This document shows, in pieces, positions 42,101 through 53,252 of a stretch of 64,000 nucleotides of DNA. The stretch spans positions 124,001-188,000 of the forward strand of contig PUDQ02000005.1 in the NCBI GenBank assembly GCA_002964805.2. The letters are read 5' to 3'. A program made the position numbers and the translations under genes. The stretch's first letter is position 1. Each line of letters begins with the position of its first letter. Under the pieces are notes generated by a model. The model had not been told where the DNA came from and searched no databases. It was given only the letters and a program-made list of their open reading frames with translations. The DNA comes from Trametes villosa. Lineage: Eukaryota > Basidiomycota > Agaricomycetes > Polyporales > Polyporaceae.

Positions 42101-42879
42101 AAGGATGATAGATAGACACGCACCAGCAACTTCGAGTGCACAAAGTGCGGGCTTCGAGGTAGACTGGGCGGCGACGTCGCGAGCGAGCTTGGGTCGCAAC
42201 GGCCCCCTACAGCGTTCTGAGCACAGAATGTATTGCCGGCGTTACTTCTCGTGTGTGATCTGTTCAGTGCAGGAGGACTGTGGTCTGTGGACGATGATCG
42301 CGCAGTGTAAGATGGCGCCTACTACGAGGGAAGCATACTGATATCCACCCACACGGCACAAGAGACCGGCTCGCCCTGCGCGTCCGTCAAAGTCAAGCTT
42401 TGTATCGAGCAAGTGGAGGCCCGTTGCCCAGCCCGGTAATCACGCTATTCTCCATAAGTAGCATGAGGATGCGTGTAACCCGCCAGGCCTGTCATCGAAG
42501 AGCATCGAAGACGTATAGACCCGCTAGACTCGAATATTGATCATCAGCGAGCCGCGACAGCGAGATCAGTTCCCAGAAAGTAAAGCTGTCGAGAGGAGAG
42601 TTTTGCGAGCATGTCTGACTGATCGAACAAGCAGGTGGCCGCAAATCCAGGCGAACTTGACGGAGGAAAAGCAGGAACGGCGGCTCAAGCGCTCACTGCA
42701 CGCGCGAGACCCGGCAAAAGCCGGATAGGTATTCACACCAATCACGAAGGCGCGCTTAATCCTAGGGTCTGCGCTCGCTCTCTGAGTCTAGTACGTTGCG
42801 ATGCATCCTACACCGACGAACCGCGCTCACCACGCGATGGAAGAATAAATTCACTAGTGAGCCTCGCATCTCTCAGCGC
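42101..42879. other. Spacer within the tandem array
   Basis: No gene. The piece around 42630-42780 (GGCAAAAGCCGG and flanks) is repeated around 47110-47260, as expected for a duplicated segment. Confidence 0.5.
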
Positions 42880-43400
42880 CATCTTCAACTGTGGCTGCAT
42901 AATTGACGGTCACCCTTTGGTCGCCTTCCTGGACCAGGCTCCTGCCACCAGCGTCGCAGCAAGGGCGGCCCGGGGCACTACCTCCCATGGGGATCCTGCA
43001 GTTCCAGTTCATGCCGGCCTACAGGAGCTCGCGCCCTTGCTGAACGGCTTCGAGCTTGCGCTGCACATCAACGACGAGGCTCGCCACACTGGCTACTCGG
43101 CTGCGAGACCGCCGACACGACGATGACGAGCTAGACAAGCTAGCCAGATCCGTCGGCGACACCTGCGCTACTGCGACCACCTCCCGCAGACACCCAGGAT
43201 AGCGGTGGCAACGCATGTGCTGCGGCCCAGTGTTGTGCACACGCAACTGCGCGTGCCACAAGCTGCGTCTGTGCGACATGTCCGTGTTCCCGGAGGTCAT
43301 GTCGGCCCAGAACACGCACAATGACGCCGTCTGTAGTGGCCGCAGAGACCTGCTCGGAGCTGGTGCGGATAGCAGCAAGGCTCTTAGTGCGTCTGTTCTC
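42880..43400 (+). pseudogene. GMC oxidoreductase relic 2b
   Basis: FELALHINDEARHTGYS, DDDELDKLARS, a decayed His/Cys region, HVLRPSVVHTQLRV and KLRLCDMSVFPEV align in order with FALRIADDVRDTGYP, EDDELDAFIRR, ARPSVVDTQLRV and LRVCDTSVFPEI of the intact enzyme, ending in AAETCSELVRIAARLL. Several frame changes separate the pieces. Confidence 0.7.
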
Positions 43401-43880
43401 TTGTATTCCTGTATTCCTGGATATTGCTAATCGAATGTCGCGTTACCGGCTTAGAGCACTTACGCTGTGGGAGGTTACGCTCGAGATGGACGCCCGATGG
43501 CTACTAACTATGCCGATTCATCAGAGCATACATTGGGGCTACGTAGCGGTCCAGAAGTGTAGCTCGGGGACTCATCTTTGTGCGAGCGCAACGGAGTGCG
43601 TTCACCCAGCAGGTCATTTCTCGGCACGTCAAAACTTAGAGGCTGCGCCGTCCGGAGCTTTCGCATCTATCTCCACAGCTCGATGGAACTCATCCTCAAC
43701 GCGATCGAGACGATGGTGGCTCACAGCTCGATTCGACGATTGGTCTACGGGCCGCCTGTTGCAACTATCAAGGCCTTGACCCTTGTCTCTATAAACCACC
43801 GGCGCGAGAATGTGAACCGTCTGCAAGCCCCCGCTCCCACCGTGTCGGCTTCGAGGCAACGCCCGCCAGCATCAGGAGGC
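43401..43880. other. Promoter region of DUF6533 copy 3
   Basis: TATAAA at 43790-43795 lies 86 bp before the start codon. The stretch near 43521 (TTCATCAGAGCATACATTGG and on) matches the region near 48140 upstream of copy 4. Confidence 0.55.
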
Positions 43881-45677
43881 ATGTCTTCGATCTCTTCAGC
43901 GGCCGTGACAGAAAAAATCGCTGAATACCAAGATGTGTAAGGTATTGGTTTTGTGTTAGTACGAAGAGGAAGACTAATGTTTTCACGTAGGAGAACACTG
44001 ACAATTGTTCTCTGTGCCTGCGTGAGTACGTCATCCCCTCTTTCCTATGCCATATCTCGGGCACAGTGTTAGTTCGGTGCTTATTCGCTCTGCCGACAGC
44101 GCTCCCCTTGTACGACGCCGCCCTCTGCATCGACAAGGAGGTCCAATATGTCTGGCGGTCGTCGAAGTCATCTCGCAGGCTTTCGCAAAGCCTGTATCTT
44201 TACATCAGATATATGTCCCTTCTTGCTAATATCTGGCCGTTCGCAACGATTCCTTACATGTCGAACTCTGTGAGTGGAACCGTTATGTCGTCGAGCGATC
44301 CGGCTAATCAAGACATATTTCACAGACGTAAGCACCTGATCTCAAAATGACATGCTTCGTGCACTCTCGACCTTGTATCCCCGAACAGCTGCACTGCTGT
44401 CATCTGGGTGGGCATTATCATGGTGGTGCTGCCTATAATAGGCCCTGCCGGTATGTGTCTAGATTCACCATGCAGCTTTCATATCTATCTCCTCACTTCA
44501 TGCCGACGCCAGTTTTCACCGCTCTGAGAGTCTACGCGCTCTCTGGGAAAAACAAAGCCCAAGCCGCTGGGATAACGTTGGTGCTTAGCATGGCCCCGTT
44601 TCTCATCATTGTGGTTTGCAATTTATCTACCCGTACAGTTTGCGGACGACGTGAGATAAACTGCTACTCCCAGGGGACAGCGTACCAGAACATTCCCGTC
44701 AATCTACCTCTGCCCGAGGGCTGTACGATTCACAACAGTGCAAGTGCTGCCGTATATATCGGGTGAGCCGTTTCAGATCGCTACCATAGGTGTACCCTGT
44801 GCTAACACTACGACTCGTCAGGTGTGAGTTCTGCCAGGGTTGTTGCAGCTCCGAGCCGGCCGCTGACTTTCTCGGAACAGCAACCATCGCCTCCAGGTCA
44901 TGCCTGATACTCGCAGACACACTGGCCGCGACCGTCACCTGGCGGCAAGCCCGTACCTCCCGCCAAATCTCGACAGACATCTTGCCCCGACGATCCTCTC
45001 TTCAGCGGGTTCTATGGGAGAATGGTGAGTAGCGTCAGTTTATCGAAATCACCGTATCCCGTATACTAACAGTTGCGTCTCCTATCGGCTTTGTAGGGAA
45101 TGTCTACTTCTGGTAGGGTTGAGGCTGCTATGCCATCGCAGTTTTGCTCAGATGTTCTCGACGTAGTATACTGGCATCACTCAATATAGTGGCTATCGTC
45201 CTGGCTGTGCTTTCGGTACGTTTCCGTCCGAATACGTTCATCTTGTTACTGAAACACTCTACTCCTATGGTAGGTTGCAACAGAGGTTGGTGGAGGAAGC
45301 TATGTTCTAACCTTCATCGATCCGTGAGGCTCTCCCCATCGGTCCCGTCAATAGAGCCTTTCATGACGACTCGTTGACCTCGCAGCATCAGCTTGATCCT
45401 CAACAGTCGCTTCCTGCTCGCTCTCTACGAGACGAACGCGAGGATGGAGCGCGGCGGCTCCTCTGTCTCCTCATTCTCCGTCGACCTCGGCAGCGCGGAC
45501 CGTGAAGGCTCCCCCGAACTCCCGAACTTCGTCAACCCACTCGCGGGCCCGATCCACTCGTTCGAGGATGAAGACCCGGAGATGTTCGAGGACTTGCTGG
45601 CCCCGCCCGTCGAGTCCGGCGTGGAAGCGGAGGCCGAGATAGAGATGGCAGTGCTTGGGCAGGAGGTGGATGAGTAG
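43881..45677 (+). CDS. DUF6533 membrane protein, copy 3
   Basis: 13 exons: 43881-43936, 43991-44025, 44100-44269, 44326-44327, 44389-44450, 44513-44613, 44674-44762, 44822-44823, 44881-45024, 45097-45112, 45167-45215, 45274-45323, 45386-45677; 355 aa. Core LPLYDAALCIDKEVQYVW, SQSLYLYIRYMSLLANIW; then VIWVGIIMVVLPIIGPA, FTALRVYALSGKNKAQ, CLILADTLAATVTWRQ, SLNIVAIVLAVLS, LILNSRFLLALYETNARM and an acidic tail. One extra codon in exon 6 sets it apart from copies 1, 2 and 4. Micro-exons are AC and GT. A TATA box lies 86 bp upstream of the start. Confidence 0.85.
44326..44327 (+). other. 2-nt micro-exon 1 of DUF6533 copy 3
   Basis: TTTCACAG|AC|GTAAGC; introns 56 and 61 bp. AC+C gives Thr where the other copies give Ser. 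The donor is close to consensus. Confidence 0.75.
44822..44823 (+). other. 2-nt micro-exon 2 of DUF6533 copy 3
   Basis: CTCGTCAG|GT|GTGAGT; introns 59 and 57 bp. GG+G and T+CA give Gly-Ser. Confidence 0.75.
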
Positions 45678-45969
45678 GCGTGACGCCGTTTCAGCTTCTC
45701 ATGCGTTTTCGTTGTTACTTCTTGGAGCTAGGTTGTGCCGTGGGCCCCCAAGGCTCGCTGACTGTATATGCATATGTGGCCCCGATCGTACTCATTGTCT
45801 AGTACGCCGATGTACCACTATACTTATCCTGATATATCCTATGTATCATGCCATGGCGACCATGGCTTGTTGTGCAGCGAAAGTCGTCGTCGTCTACCGC
45901 CGCGCATGTTGTCCCGGTGGGCGTACAGGTACGTCATGACTCTCTCCCTCGCGCGACTGTGAAAGACTG
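45678..45969. other. Downstream of DUF6533 copy 3, no gene seen
   Basis: Resembles the 3' flank of copy 2 (TTCTTGGAGCTA, then CATGCCA..GCGACC..GGCTTGT), so the 3' region was duplicated too. Confidence 0.45.
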
Positions 45970-46750
45970 AGCTCCCCGCGACATCTACCGCTATTGTGCT
46001 CGAACCGGTCCACACCTTCTCGCCATCCCTCCTTGCCAACCTAGTACTGGTGTTTCCCTCATTCACGCGAAAGGTATCCCGGCACGACGCGCGACACTCT
46101 TCTTCATCGGGGCCTCGCACCTCACCCTTCAGGCTCTTACCCTCGACCAGCCCATCTACGTCTTTCGTGAGCACGCCGCGGCCTCTCCTCGGACCCCCTT
46201 CTGAGCGGCACACGCTTTACTCGAACGCGCCTCCTCGACAAGTACGCCTGCCGCGTCAGCGCGCATGATCACTGTATGTTGCGCCCTGCGAAGCGGCCGA
46301 GCCTGAGGCTCTGGATTTTCCTAGATAGCGGCACGGACGCATAAACCGTCCTCCCGACGTCCATCACGCTACCCCCTGGGCGCTATGCGCGACAGGGCGT
46401 CGAGCTGAGGGCCTTCACATTTACGTTCACCCGCCAAAGAGCGCATCCGCTTCGCGCTAACTATCGCTGAGAACGTCGGCCGTGAGGGTCATTCCCTGCT
46501 AAGCATCATTGTCCCCGCCGCCGACGATGGCAATGAGCTCAACGCGTTCATCCGGTGGGTAATCCGCGGCTACGGATACTGCACATCAACCCGGACTACG
46601 AATCAGAACGCATACGAACAAGCCCAAGGTTGGTAGAAACGCAGCTTCGTGTGTGCGAGGCGCGGGCTTTGAGGATGGGCGGCAACGTCGCGAGCGGACT
46701 TAGGATCGCACTGGCCCACTATAGCTCGATGAACAGAAACTGCACCTTGA
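45970..46750 (+). pseudogene. GMC oxidoreductase relic 3a
   Basis: RTRLLDKYACRVS, then RIRFALTIAENVGREGHSLL, IVPAADDGNELNAFIRW, GYGYCTSTRTT and VETQLRVCEARALRMGG. These follow the order of the intact enzyme (TRLLDERSS, VRFALRIADDVRDTGYP, DDELDAFIRR, CYHYTSTCRM, VDTQLRVHGVRGL). Frameshifts and stops separate the pieces, so the gene is dead. Confidence 0.75.
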
Positions 46751-47389
46751 ACTAGGTTGCCTGACCTTGTTTCTGCTCGCTACTCGGTAGAGGATTGCTG
46801 TGGATGACTATCACTCGGTGTAAGCCTGAATGCATTGCGTGCGAGGGAAGCACGCCAATATCCACTTACACAGCATCGACGACCAACCCACCCTGTGCGT
46901 CCGTTCGAGTTAAAATTTACATGAGCAAGCTAACGTTCCCGGTGCCCCACCCAGTAGAAAAGTAATCGCCCACGGCGTAAGGGTGCGTGTAGCTCGCAAT
47001 GAGGTATGCCACGAGCAACGACGGCGAGAGAAATTCCCAGAAAGTGATATTCTAGAGTACTTGAAGAGTTTTTCGAGCATGTAAAGCCGAGAGCATACGC
47101 AGCTGAACGCAAGTATCGGAGTGGACATAGGAAAAGCAGGAGGCGGGTGGCGAGCCGCGACTCACTGCTCACGCGAGACCGGCAAAAGCCGGTTGCGCAA
47201 TCCCACCAATCATGAATGCGCGCCTAATTATTGGGCCTTCGCGCGCTATCTTTGCGCTGCCTCTCATCTCAGTCAACCGTACCGGTCTATTTCCTCGGGC
47301 CAGTGAGTAATGTTGTCCTCTGTACGCTCGCCGCTCTCGCTGAACGCTACTGGTGTTGTAGTATCAAGGACATTCTTCTTACATGGCAG
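46751..47389. other. Spacer within the tandem array
   Basis: No gene. The part at 47110-47260 is the counterpart of 42630-42780. Confidence 0.45.
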
Positions 47390-48030
47390 GATATCGAGGG
47401 CGGCTTTCCCCAACAGCGCACCCGTGCACTGGCAGCGTATCATTCAGATTAGTATCCTACGGTGCGATGCTGCCTACACCATCAAATCGCACTCAGCAGG
47501 TGGCAGAAGGCGAAATCCACCCGTGAGTCCTGCATAGCTCAATTCAATTTTCGCTTGTAGCTGCGGAACTCACCCTTCGATCGCCTTGCCTCCTGCGTCG
47601 CAACATGTGTACCTCCCATGGGAATTCTGCCGTCTCAGTTCATGACGTTCTACTAGAGCTCGTGCCTTTGCGGAACGGCCTTCAGCCTGCGCCGCACATC
47701 GCCGAGGCCACTGGACACACCGGCTACTCGCTGTAAGACCGCCGGCGACGACGGTGACGAGCGGGACAAGCTAGCTACATCCATTGACGGCACCTGCGCT
47801 ACTGCGACCACCACCCCCAGGCACGCCGCATACAGTAGCGGAGGCAACGCATGTGCTGCGGCCCAGTGTTGTGCACAAGCATTGAAGCAACTGCGCGTGC
47901 CACAGGCTGCGCATGTGCGACATGTCCGTGTTTCCGGAGGTCGTGCTGGCCTAGAGCACGCACAATGACGCTAACCGTGCTGATCGCGGAGAGGTACGCG
48001 GAGCTGGCGCGGATGGCAGCAAGGCTCTAG
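47390..48030 (+). pseudogene. GMC oxidoreductase relic 3b
   Basis: Near-duplicate of relic 2b: the stretches at 47650-47870 and 47890-48030 match 43020-43250 and 43250-43390 closely, including GCAACGCATGTGCTGCGGCC and the CDMSVFPEV region. It has further stops and a small insertion after GTTGTGCACA. Confidence 0.7.
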
Positions 48031-48454
48031 TTGCGTTCGTCCTTGTATATTCGTCGGCGCTGCTGATCGATCATTGTGTTACCGGCTTAGGGCACTCGAG
48101 ATAGACGATCGCTGGAGGCTTCCGACTACGCTCGTTCATCAGAGCATGGATCAGGGCTGCGTAGCGGCCCAGGAGTGTAGCGGGACCTGGCTCTCGCTGG
48201 ATACCGAGACGAAAAGGGCGAGCGTTGTGCGCAAAGCGCCACAATTTGCGTGAGCGCCATCCATATCCTGCTCATCGCCCCCTCGACACCGACGCCCATG
48301 CGGTATAACGTTCAGAATCCGCTCACTGAAACTTTCCCCCGCCTAGCTGCATCACATACAAAGTGTCCAGCACAAACAGTGATGCGTGCATCCGGTACCC
48401 ACCCTTCTCCCTCGCAGTCCTAAACTTCGAGGTTGCATCTGATTGCACCCGCTC
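48031..48454. other. Promoter region of DUF6533 copy 4
   Basis: Related to the region upstream of copy 3. No gene. Confidence 0.45.
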
Positions 48455-50284
48455 ATGTCTTTGTCCGCCTCTCAAGAAGTAACTGCGCTTTACCAGAACG
48501 TGTACGCAGTCCCAAAGTGGACTCTAGACACACGCTTACGCCTCGTCGTAGGAGGACGAAGAACGTCCTCAACTACGTCACCGCAGGTGCGGCTTACCTT
48601 CTTCTATACGACTTCTTGATTTAACGCGCGAGCTCAGAGTCTTCTAACACACTATTTGATAGCTTTCCTGCTCTATGACATTCTCCTCTGTGCGGACAAG
48701 GAAGTCCAGCACGTCTGGCGACCGAATAAGACATCTCGCAGAATCTCGCGAGCTCTATATCTGTATATCAGATACATGTCCCTGCTGGGGAATCTCTGGC
48801 CGTTTGCGACACTCCCGATGATGTCGAATACCGTGAGTGCAAGCTATCCTATCCACGCCCGGGGATAATCTCACCAAGGTAGACGTATTTCGTGCAGAGG
48901 TAAGCGTATGTCTTCGTGTCTGTACATTCACACATTACACGGTATCTACCAACAGCTGCGCTGCCGTCACTTGGTTTGGGAATATCCTAGCTGTGCTGAA
49001 CACCCTAGGTCCTGCCGGTGCGTCGTTCTGCTCGCCTTGGGCCTCAGGAATTCATTATCTAACGGCATATTGAGTCTAGCGTTCACCACCCTGAGAGTAT
49101 ACGCGCTCTCCAGTGGTCATAAGATTCTGACCGGGGTAACGCTTATACTGAGCATCGGCCCCTTCCTCATCAACGCGGTTCGTATTTTCACTCCTGCGTA
49201 GATGGTGAGATGCGCTAATGCTAATGGTCCCTTCTGCAGAGTGCAGCATATCAGGATGTCATCGTCAATCTCCCTCCGCCGCAGGGCTGTTCGCGGTTCA
49301 TATCTGCCAGCACGGCAGTATATATCGGGTATGCTGCTTCGGCTACTGGCTCGATATCCATGAACTGACGCTCACTTCGTGACCACGCAGGTGTACGTTC
49401 TTGGTCGCCGGAGCAGACAAAAAGTCACTGACCAGTTCGAACAGTGACCGTCGCCTCCAGGAGTTGCTTAATACTCGCAGACTCTCTGGCCGCGGGGGTC
49501 ACCTGGCGGCGCACGCGAAAGTCCCGTCAACCAGCGATAGGAGCTCTTCGACGTTCATCTCTTGAGCAAATACTGTGGGCTAATGGTCAGCTGAACCATC
49601 TTCCTTGGATTCGCGCTTCCAGAATACTATTCACTCGCTCCATCTGTCTTACAGGGAACGTCTATCTCTGGTATAGTCCTCTCAGTTCGCCGGCTGCAAC
49701 TCTGCTGAACTATTCTCGCTACGAAGTGCATTAGTGTCACTGAATATAGCTGACATCGTTCTGACCGTACTGTCGGTGAGCACGCGCATTAACACATACT
49801 TCGCGACTCCGAACCTCATCATGCACGTCAGATTGCAACCCAACTCGGCGGAGGGAGCTACATCCTCGACGTTATCGACCCGTACGACTCTTCCTCGCGC
49901 TACTACGGGCCATACTGCTGACCCCGGCCTCTCGGCTTCTTCAGCATCAGCTCGGTGCTCAATAGCCGCTTCCTGCTGGCCTTATACGAGACGAACGCCA
50001 GGCTCGAGCAAGGCGGAAGCTCTGTCTCGTCCATGTCCGTCCATCTTAGTAGCGCGAGTCGCCCCGGAGAGTCGCCCGACCTGCCGGAATTCGTCAATCC
50101 GCTCGCGGGTCCAATCCACTCGTTCGAGGAGGAAGATCCGGAGATGTTCGATGACGAGCCAGTCCGAGAAATTGACCACCTCGGAGTGGGCGCGGGCGCG
50201 AACGCAGCGGTGGAGGCAGGAGTGGAAGCAGAGCACGCCATGGAACCTTCGGCGGACGGGCTGCCTGCAGCGTCGTCGATTTGA
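48455..50284 (+). CDS. DUF6533 membrane protein, copy 4
   Basis: 13 exons: 48455-48501, 48552-48586, 48663-48832, 48898-48899, 48956-49017, 49080-49177, 49240-49328, 49391-49392, 49445-49585, 49655-49670, 49727-49775, 49832-49881, 49945-50284; 366 aa. Core FLLYDILLCADKEVQHVW, SRALYLYIRYMSLLGNLW; then FTTLRVYALSSGHKIL, CLILADSLAAGVTWRR, SLNIADIVLTVLS, IGGGSYILDVIDP and SVLNSRFLLALYETNARL. It has the longest acidic tail of the four. The first exon is 9 nt shorter and the second has a diverged sequence. Micro-exons are AG and GT. Confidence 0.86.
48898..48899 (+). other. 2-nt micro-exon 1 of DUF6533 copy 4
   Basis: CGTGCAG|AG|GTAAGC; introns 65 and 56 bp, near-consensus donor. Confidence 0.77.
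49391..49392 (+). other. 2-nt micro-exon 2 of DUF6533 copy 4
   Basis: CCACGCAG|GT|GTACGT; introns 62 and 52 bp. Confidence 0.76.
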
Positions 50285-50890
50285 CAGGCTCGTTGCGCGG
50301 CCTGCGGGTATGCGTGACGACATTTCCAACTTCCGACTACTCGAGTAGGAGGCTCAAGTGAGGGGGGCCTATCTCTCGCTGGGCTTCTCGTTACGTTTTG
50401 GTGGACTCTTCTTGGAGCTGGACGGGATTGTATATGGCCTCTTGAAATTTCTCTGTATGTAATGGTGTCATATTTCTTATCCAGAGTAGTACACACAATG
50501 TGCTCTGTATTCGTCGACCATGGTGGGATAGACCTCCCGCCGAGGGTCCGCCGGCGCTTCTAGATATATCGCTTGCCGAAGACACACAGCCGTTCGATTG
50601 TGTGCTTGCATCCTCCGCTCATGTACTTGGACCCCAACCCGCGCCCCGCCCACTGCCCATGCGACAGCTTCCTGAGTTGCGTTGAACATACTCCATGGAC
50701 TCTCATGATCTATCCTCCTGCCATATTCGTGCTTGTGCGTGCGGAACGCGCACGCAATTCGGATTCGCGCATCGTGCTCAGGCTCTGACTCCATCCATCG
50801 CAAGACTCTCGATTCATCTTCAATCTTCTCCTTGACATCTCTGCTGGGAGCAACTTGCCATAGCGCATGCCAAGCTAGAAGACTAGAGAC
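50285..50890. other. Intergenic, no gene seen
   Basis: About 0.6 kb between DUF6533 copy 4 and the aminotransferase gene; end of the tandem array. No GMC relic was recognised here. Confidence 0.45.
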
Positions 50891-53252
50891 ATGATCTCGG
50901 GGCTCCGACTCAACTCGCGCAGTCTTGCGCGTACACTCGTCGGCACTCGGAGGCCCGTAGTTCCACCTCTCGGCCCGCTCTCTCGCTCGCTCTCTGGATC
51001 CCATGCTTCCAAGTCTCCAGATTCTACGCCGCCGCGTCCCGAGACGAAGAACTCAAGGACATTCCCGATCGCGTCGCGGCTGAGAGAGGGGCGAGCACTT
51101 GCGCTGGACGTTTGGTCCGTTTTCAAGTACGTTTCACTCACTTGTACCGTCGTATTCAGCAACAGCTCGTAAACATCCCGCGCACAGCGCCGCCAACCTC
51201 CCGCCAGACTGCATCAACCTCGGCCAGGGCTACATGAACTTTGCCCCGCCGTCATGGGCGCGCGAGGCCGCGGAGCACGCGCTCCGGTCGGTCGAGGGCA
51301 ACCACTACTCGCCGCCCAAGGGCAGGCCACGGCTTCGCAAGGCTCTGAAGGAGTTCTACAGCCCGCAGTTCGGGCGCGAGCTTGACCCGGAGACGGAGAT
51401 TGTCGTCACCAGCGGGGCGAACGAAGGTGAGTTTCTGCTGCTATGGTGTCCGCATCCGTGTTCAGCCGGGCTCGTGAATGGAGGGGTTTTCGAGGAAGGA
51501 CGGTAGCAAGATCCGATGCAATTAAGGAGACTGTGGTGCGATAGGTGGTACGCAGAGATGCATTAATGCTGCAGTACTGCTCGTGTGTCTATGCGTCCCG
51601 GCAGCTACCTGAGTTGCGATGCACCGTTCCTACGGATGACCGCCGTGTTTTCTGCATGGGACGCGTGTAAAGGATCCATGCAAAAGCGATTTGTAAAATC
51701 TGTCCGACATTCACTCCCCGGGATTGTATCTTCCCCTGTCGTTGTAAGTCGACGTATCTTGTCGTCTGGCAGAAGGCTGTTCCATGTTCCGAAAGCGCTC
51801 TTGGTTTCCAGAGGGGACCTTGCACCGTACTACGAACAATCTACAACTCTTCTCATCTTATTCTCCACTGAAAGGTTCGGACTTGCTGACCTATCTCCCA
51901 CTCACGCAGGTCAGTATGCAGCATGGACGGCGTTCCTCGAACCTGGAGACGAAGTCATCATCTTCGAGCCGTTTTTCGACCAGTATCTGCCCTCCATCGT
52001 GTTCAACGGCGGCAAGCCCGTGTACGTCCCACTCCACCCGAGCACTGAACGTGCACCGGGTGCAACTGTGGGCAAGAAGACGTGGAACATCGACTTCGAC
52101 GAGCTCCAGTATGCTTACCCTTTCAGTTATTGACAATCTTGCCGTGATCGCTGACGTGCGAGGGACGCAGACGCGCTATCACGCCGCGCACGAAGATGAT
52201 CGTGCTCAACACGCCGCATAATCCCGTAGGCAAGGTCTTCACGCGTGACGAGCTCGAGCGCATCGCGCGGCTCGCGGAGGCGCACGACCTGATCGTCATG
52301 TCAGATGAAGTGGTACGTCATCCAGCATCAGGCTCTTCACTGTTTGCTGAGTGTTGGGAATGCCATGCACGGAATTCGATACCATAGTATGAGAGCCTGG
52401 TGTTCGACGGGCGAGAACATGTCCGCTTCGCGACTCTCCCGGGCATGTGGGAGCGCACGATCACAGTCGGGTCCGCAGGCAGTACGTCGATCTCCCTCCT
52501 CTACCCCTCCACCAAACGTTCATCGCCCCGCTTCTTCCCCCTCTACCCAGAGCTCTTCGCGGCGACAGGCTGGCGTGTCGGTTGGCTCATCGGCCCGCCC
52601 GCGCTCATCGGCCCGACGGCCGCCGCGACGACCCGCATCGTGTTCTGCACGAACTCGCCGATGCAGGAGGCTGCCGCAGCGGGCCTGGAGCAGGCGCGCG
52701 AGCGGGGCTTTTTTGAGACGCAGCGCAGCGAGTATGCGGAACGCCGCGCAGTGCTCATCGACGCGTTCGAGCGGCTTGGGCTCGAGTATGCGTGGCCCGA
52801 GGGGAGCTACTTCATCCTTCTGGTGAGTTGAACTTGTGGTGGAAGGGAGCGGAGAGGCGGTGGCTGATAGAATGACAGAATATCTCCAGGGTGCGTTGGC
52901 CGGAGGGGTTTACCTTCCCGGACTCGCTCGAGGGAAGGGGCCGGGATTTCAAGTGGGTCTACTCTGACTTTGCTGCTGCGTCGTATTTTCAGACTTACGG
53001 TTCCTGCAGGGCAGCATGGTTCATCGCGAACGAGATCGGTGTTTCGTCCATCCCCGTGAGCGAGGTATGTCCTGTCCCTGAAGCCCTACTCTCTTCACCC
53101 CATACTCACGTCACACCCTATCTCGACAGTTCTACTGCGAGGAACATGTCTCCATCGGCGAGAACTACGCGCGCTTCGCGTTCTGCAAGGACCTGGCCAC
53201 GCTGCGGCACGCGGCCGAGCGCCTTCAGCGGCTCCGCGAGTTCCTCGTCTGA
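50891..53252 (+). CDS. BNA3: Kynurenine aminotransferase-like class I/II aminotransferase
   Basis: PLP enzyme of the kynurenine aminotransferase/cysteine-S-conjugate beta-lyase group (yeast Bna3 type), probably converting kynurenine to kynurenate. Exons: 50891-51126, 51188-51426, 51910-52108, 52171-52312, 52388-52481, 52551-52822, 52879-52952, 53010-53064, 53130-53252; 477 aa. About 60 N-terminal residues are rich in Arg/Ser and lack acidic residues early on, a likely mitochondrial presequence. Motifs: INLGQGYMNF, NHYSPPKGRPRLRKAL, VVTSGANEGQYAAW, NTPHNPVGKVF, SDEVYESLVF, the PLP lysine in VGSAGK (codon split by intron 5), TGWRVGWL, and the substrate-binding arginine in ARFAFCKD. Intron 2 is 483 bp while the others are 57-75 bp. 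The symbol is by family resemblance. Confidence 0.87.
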
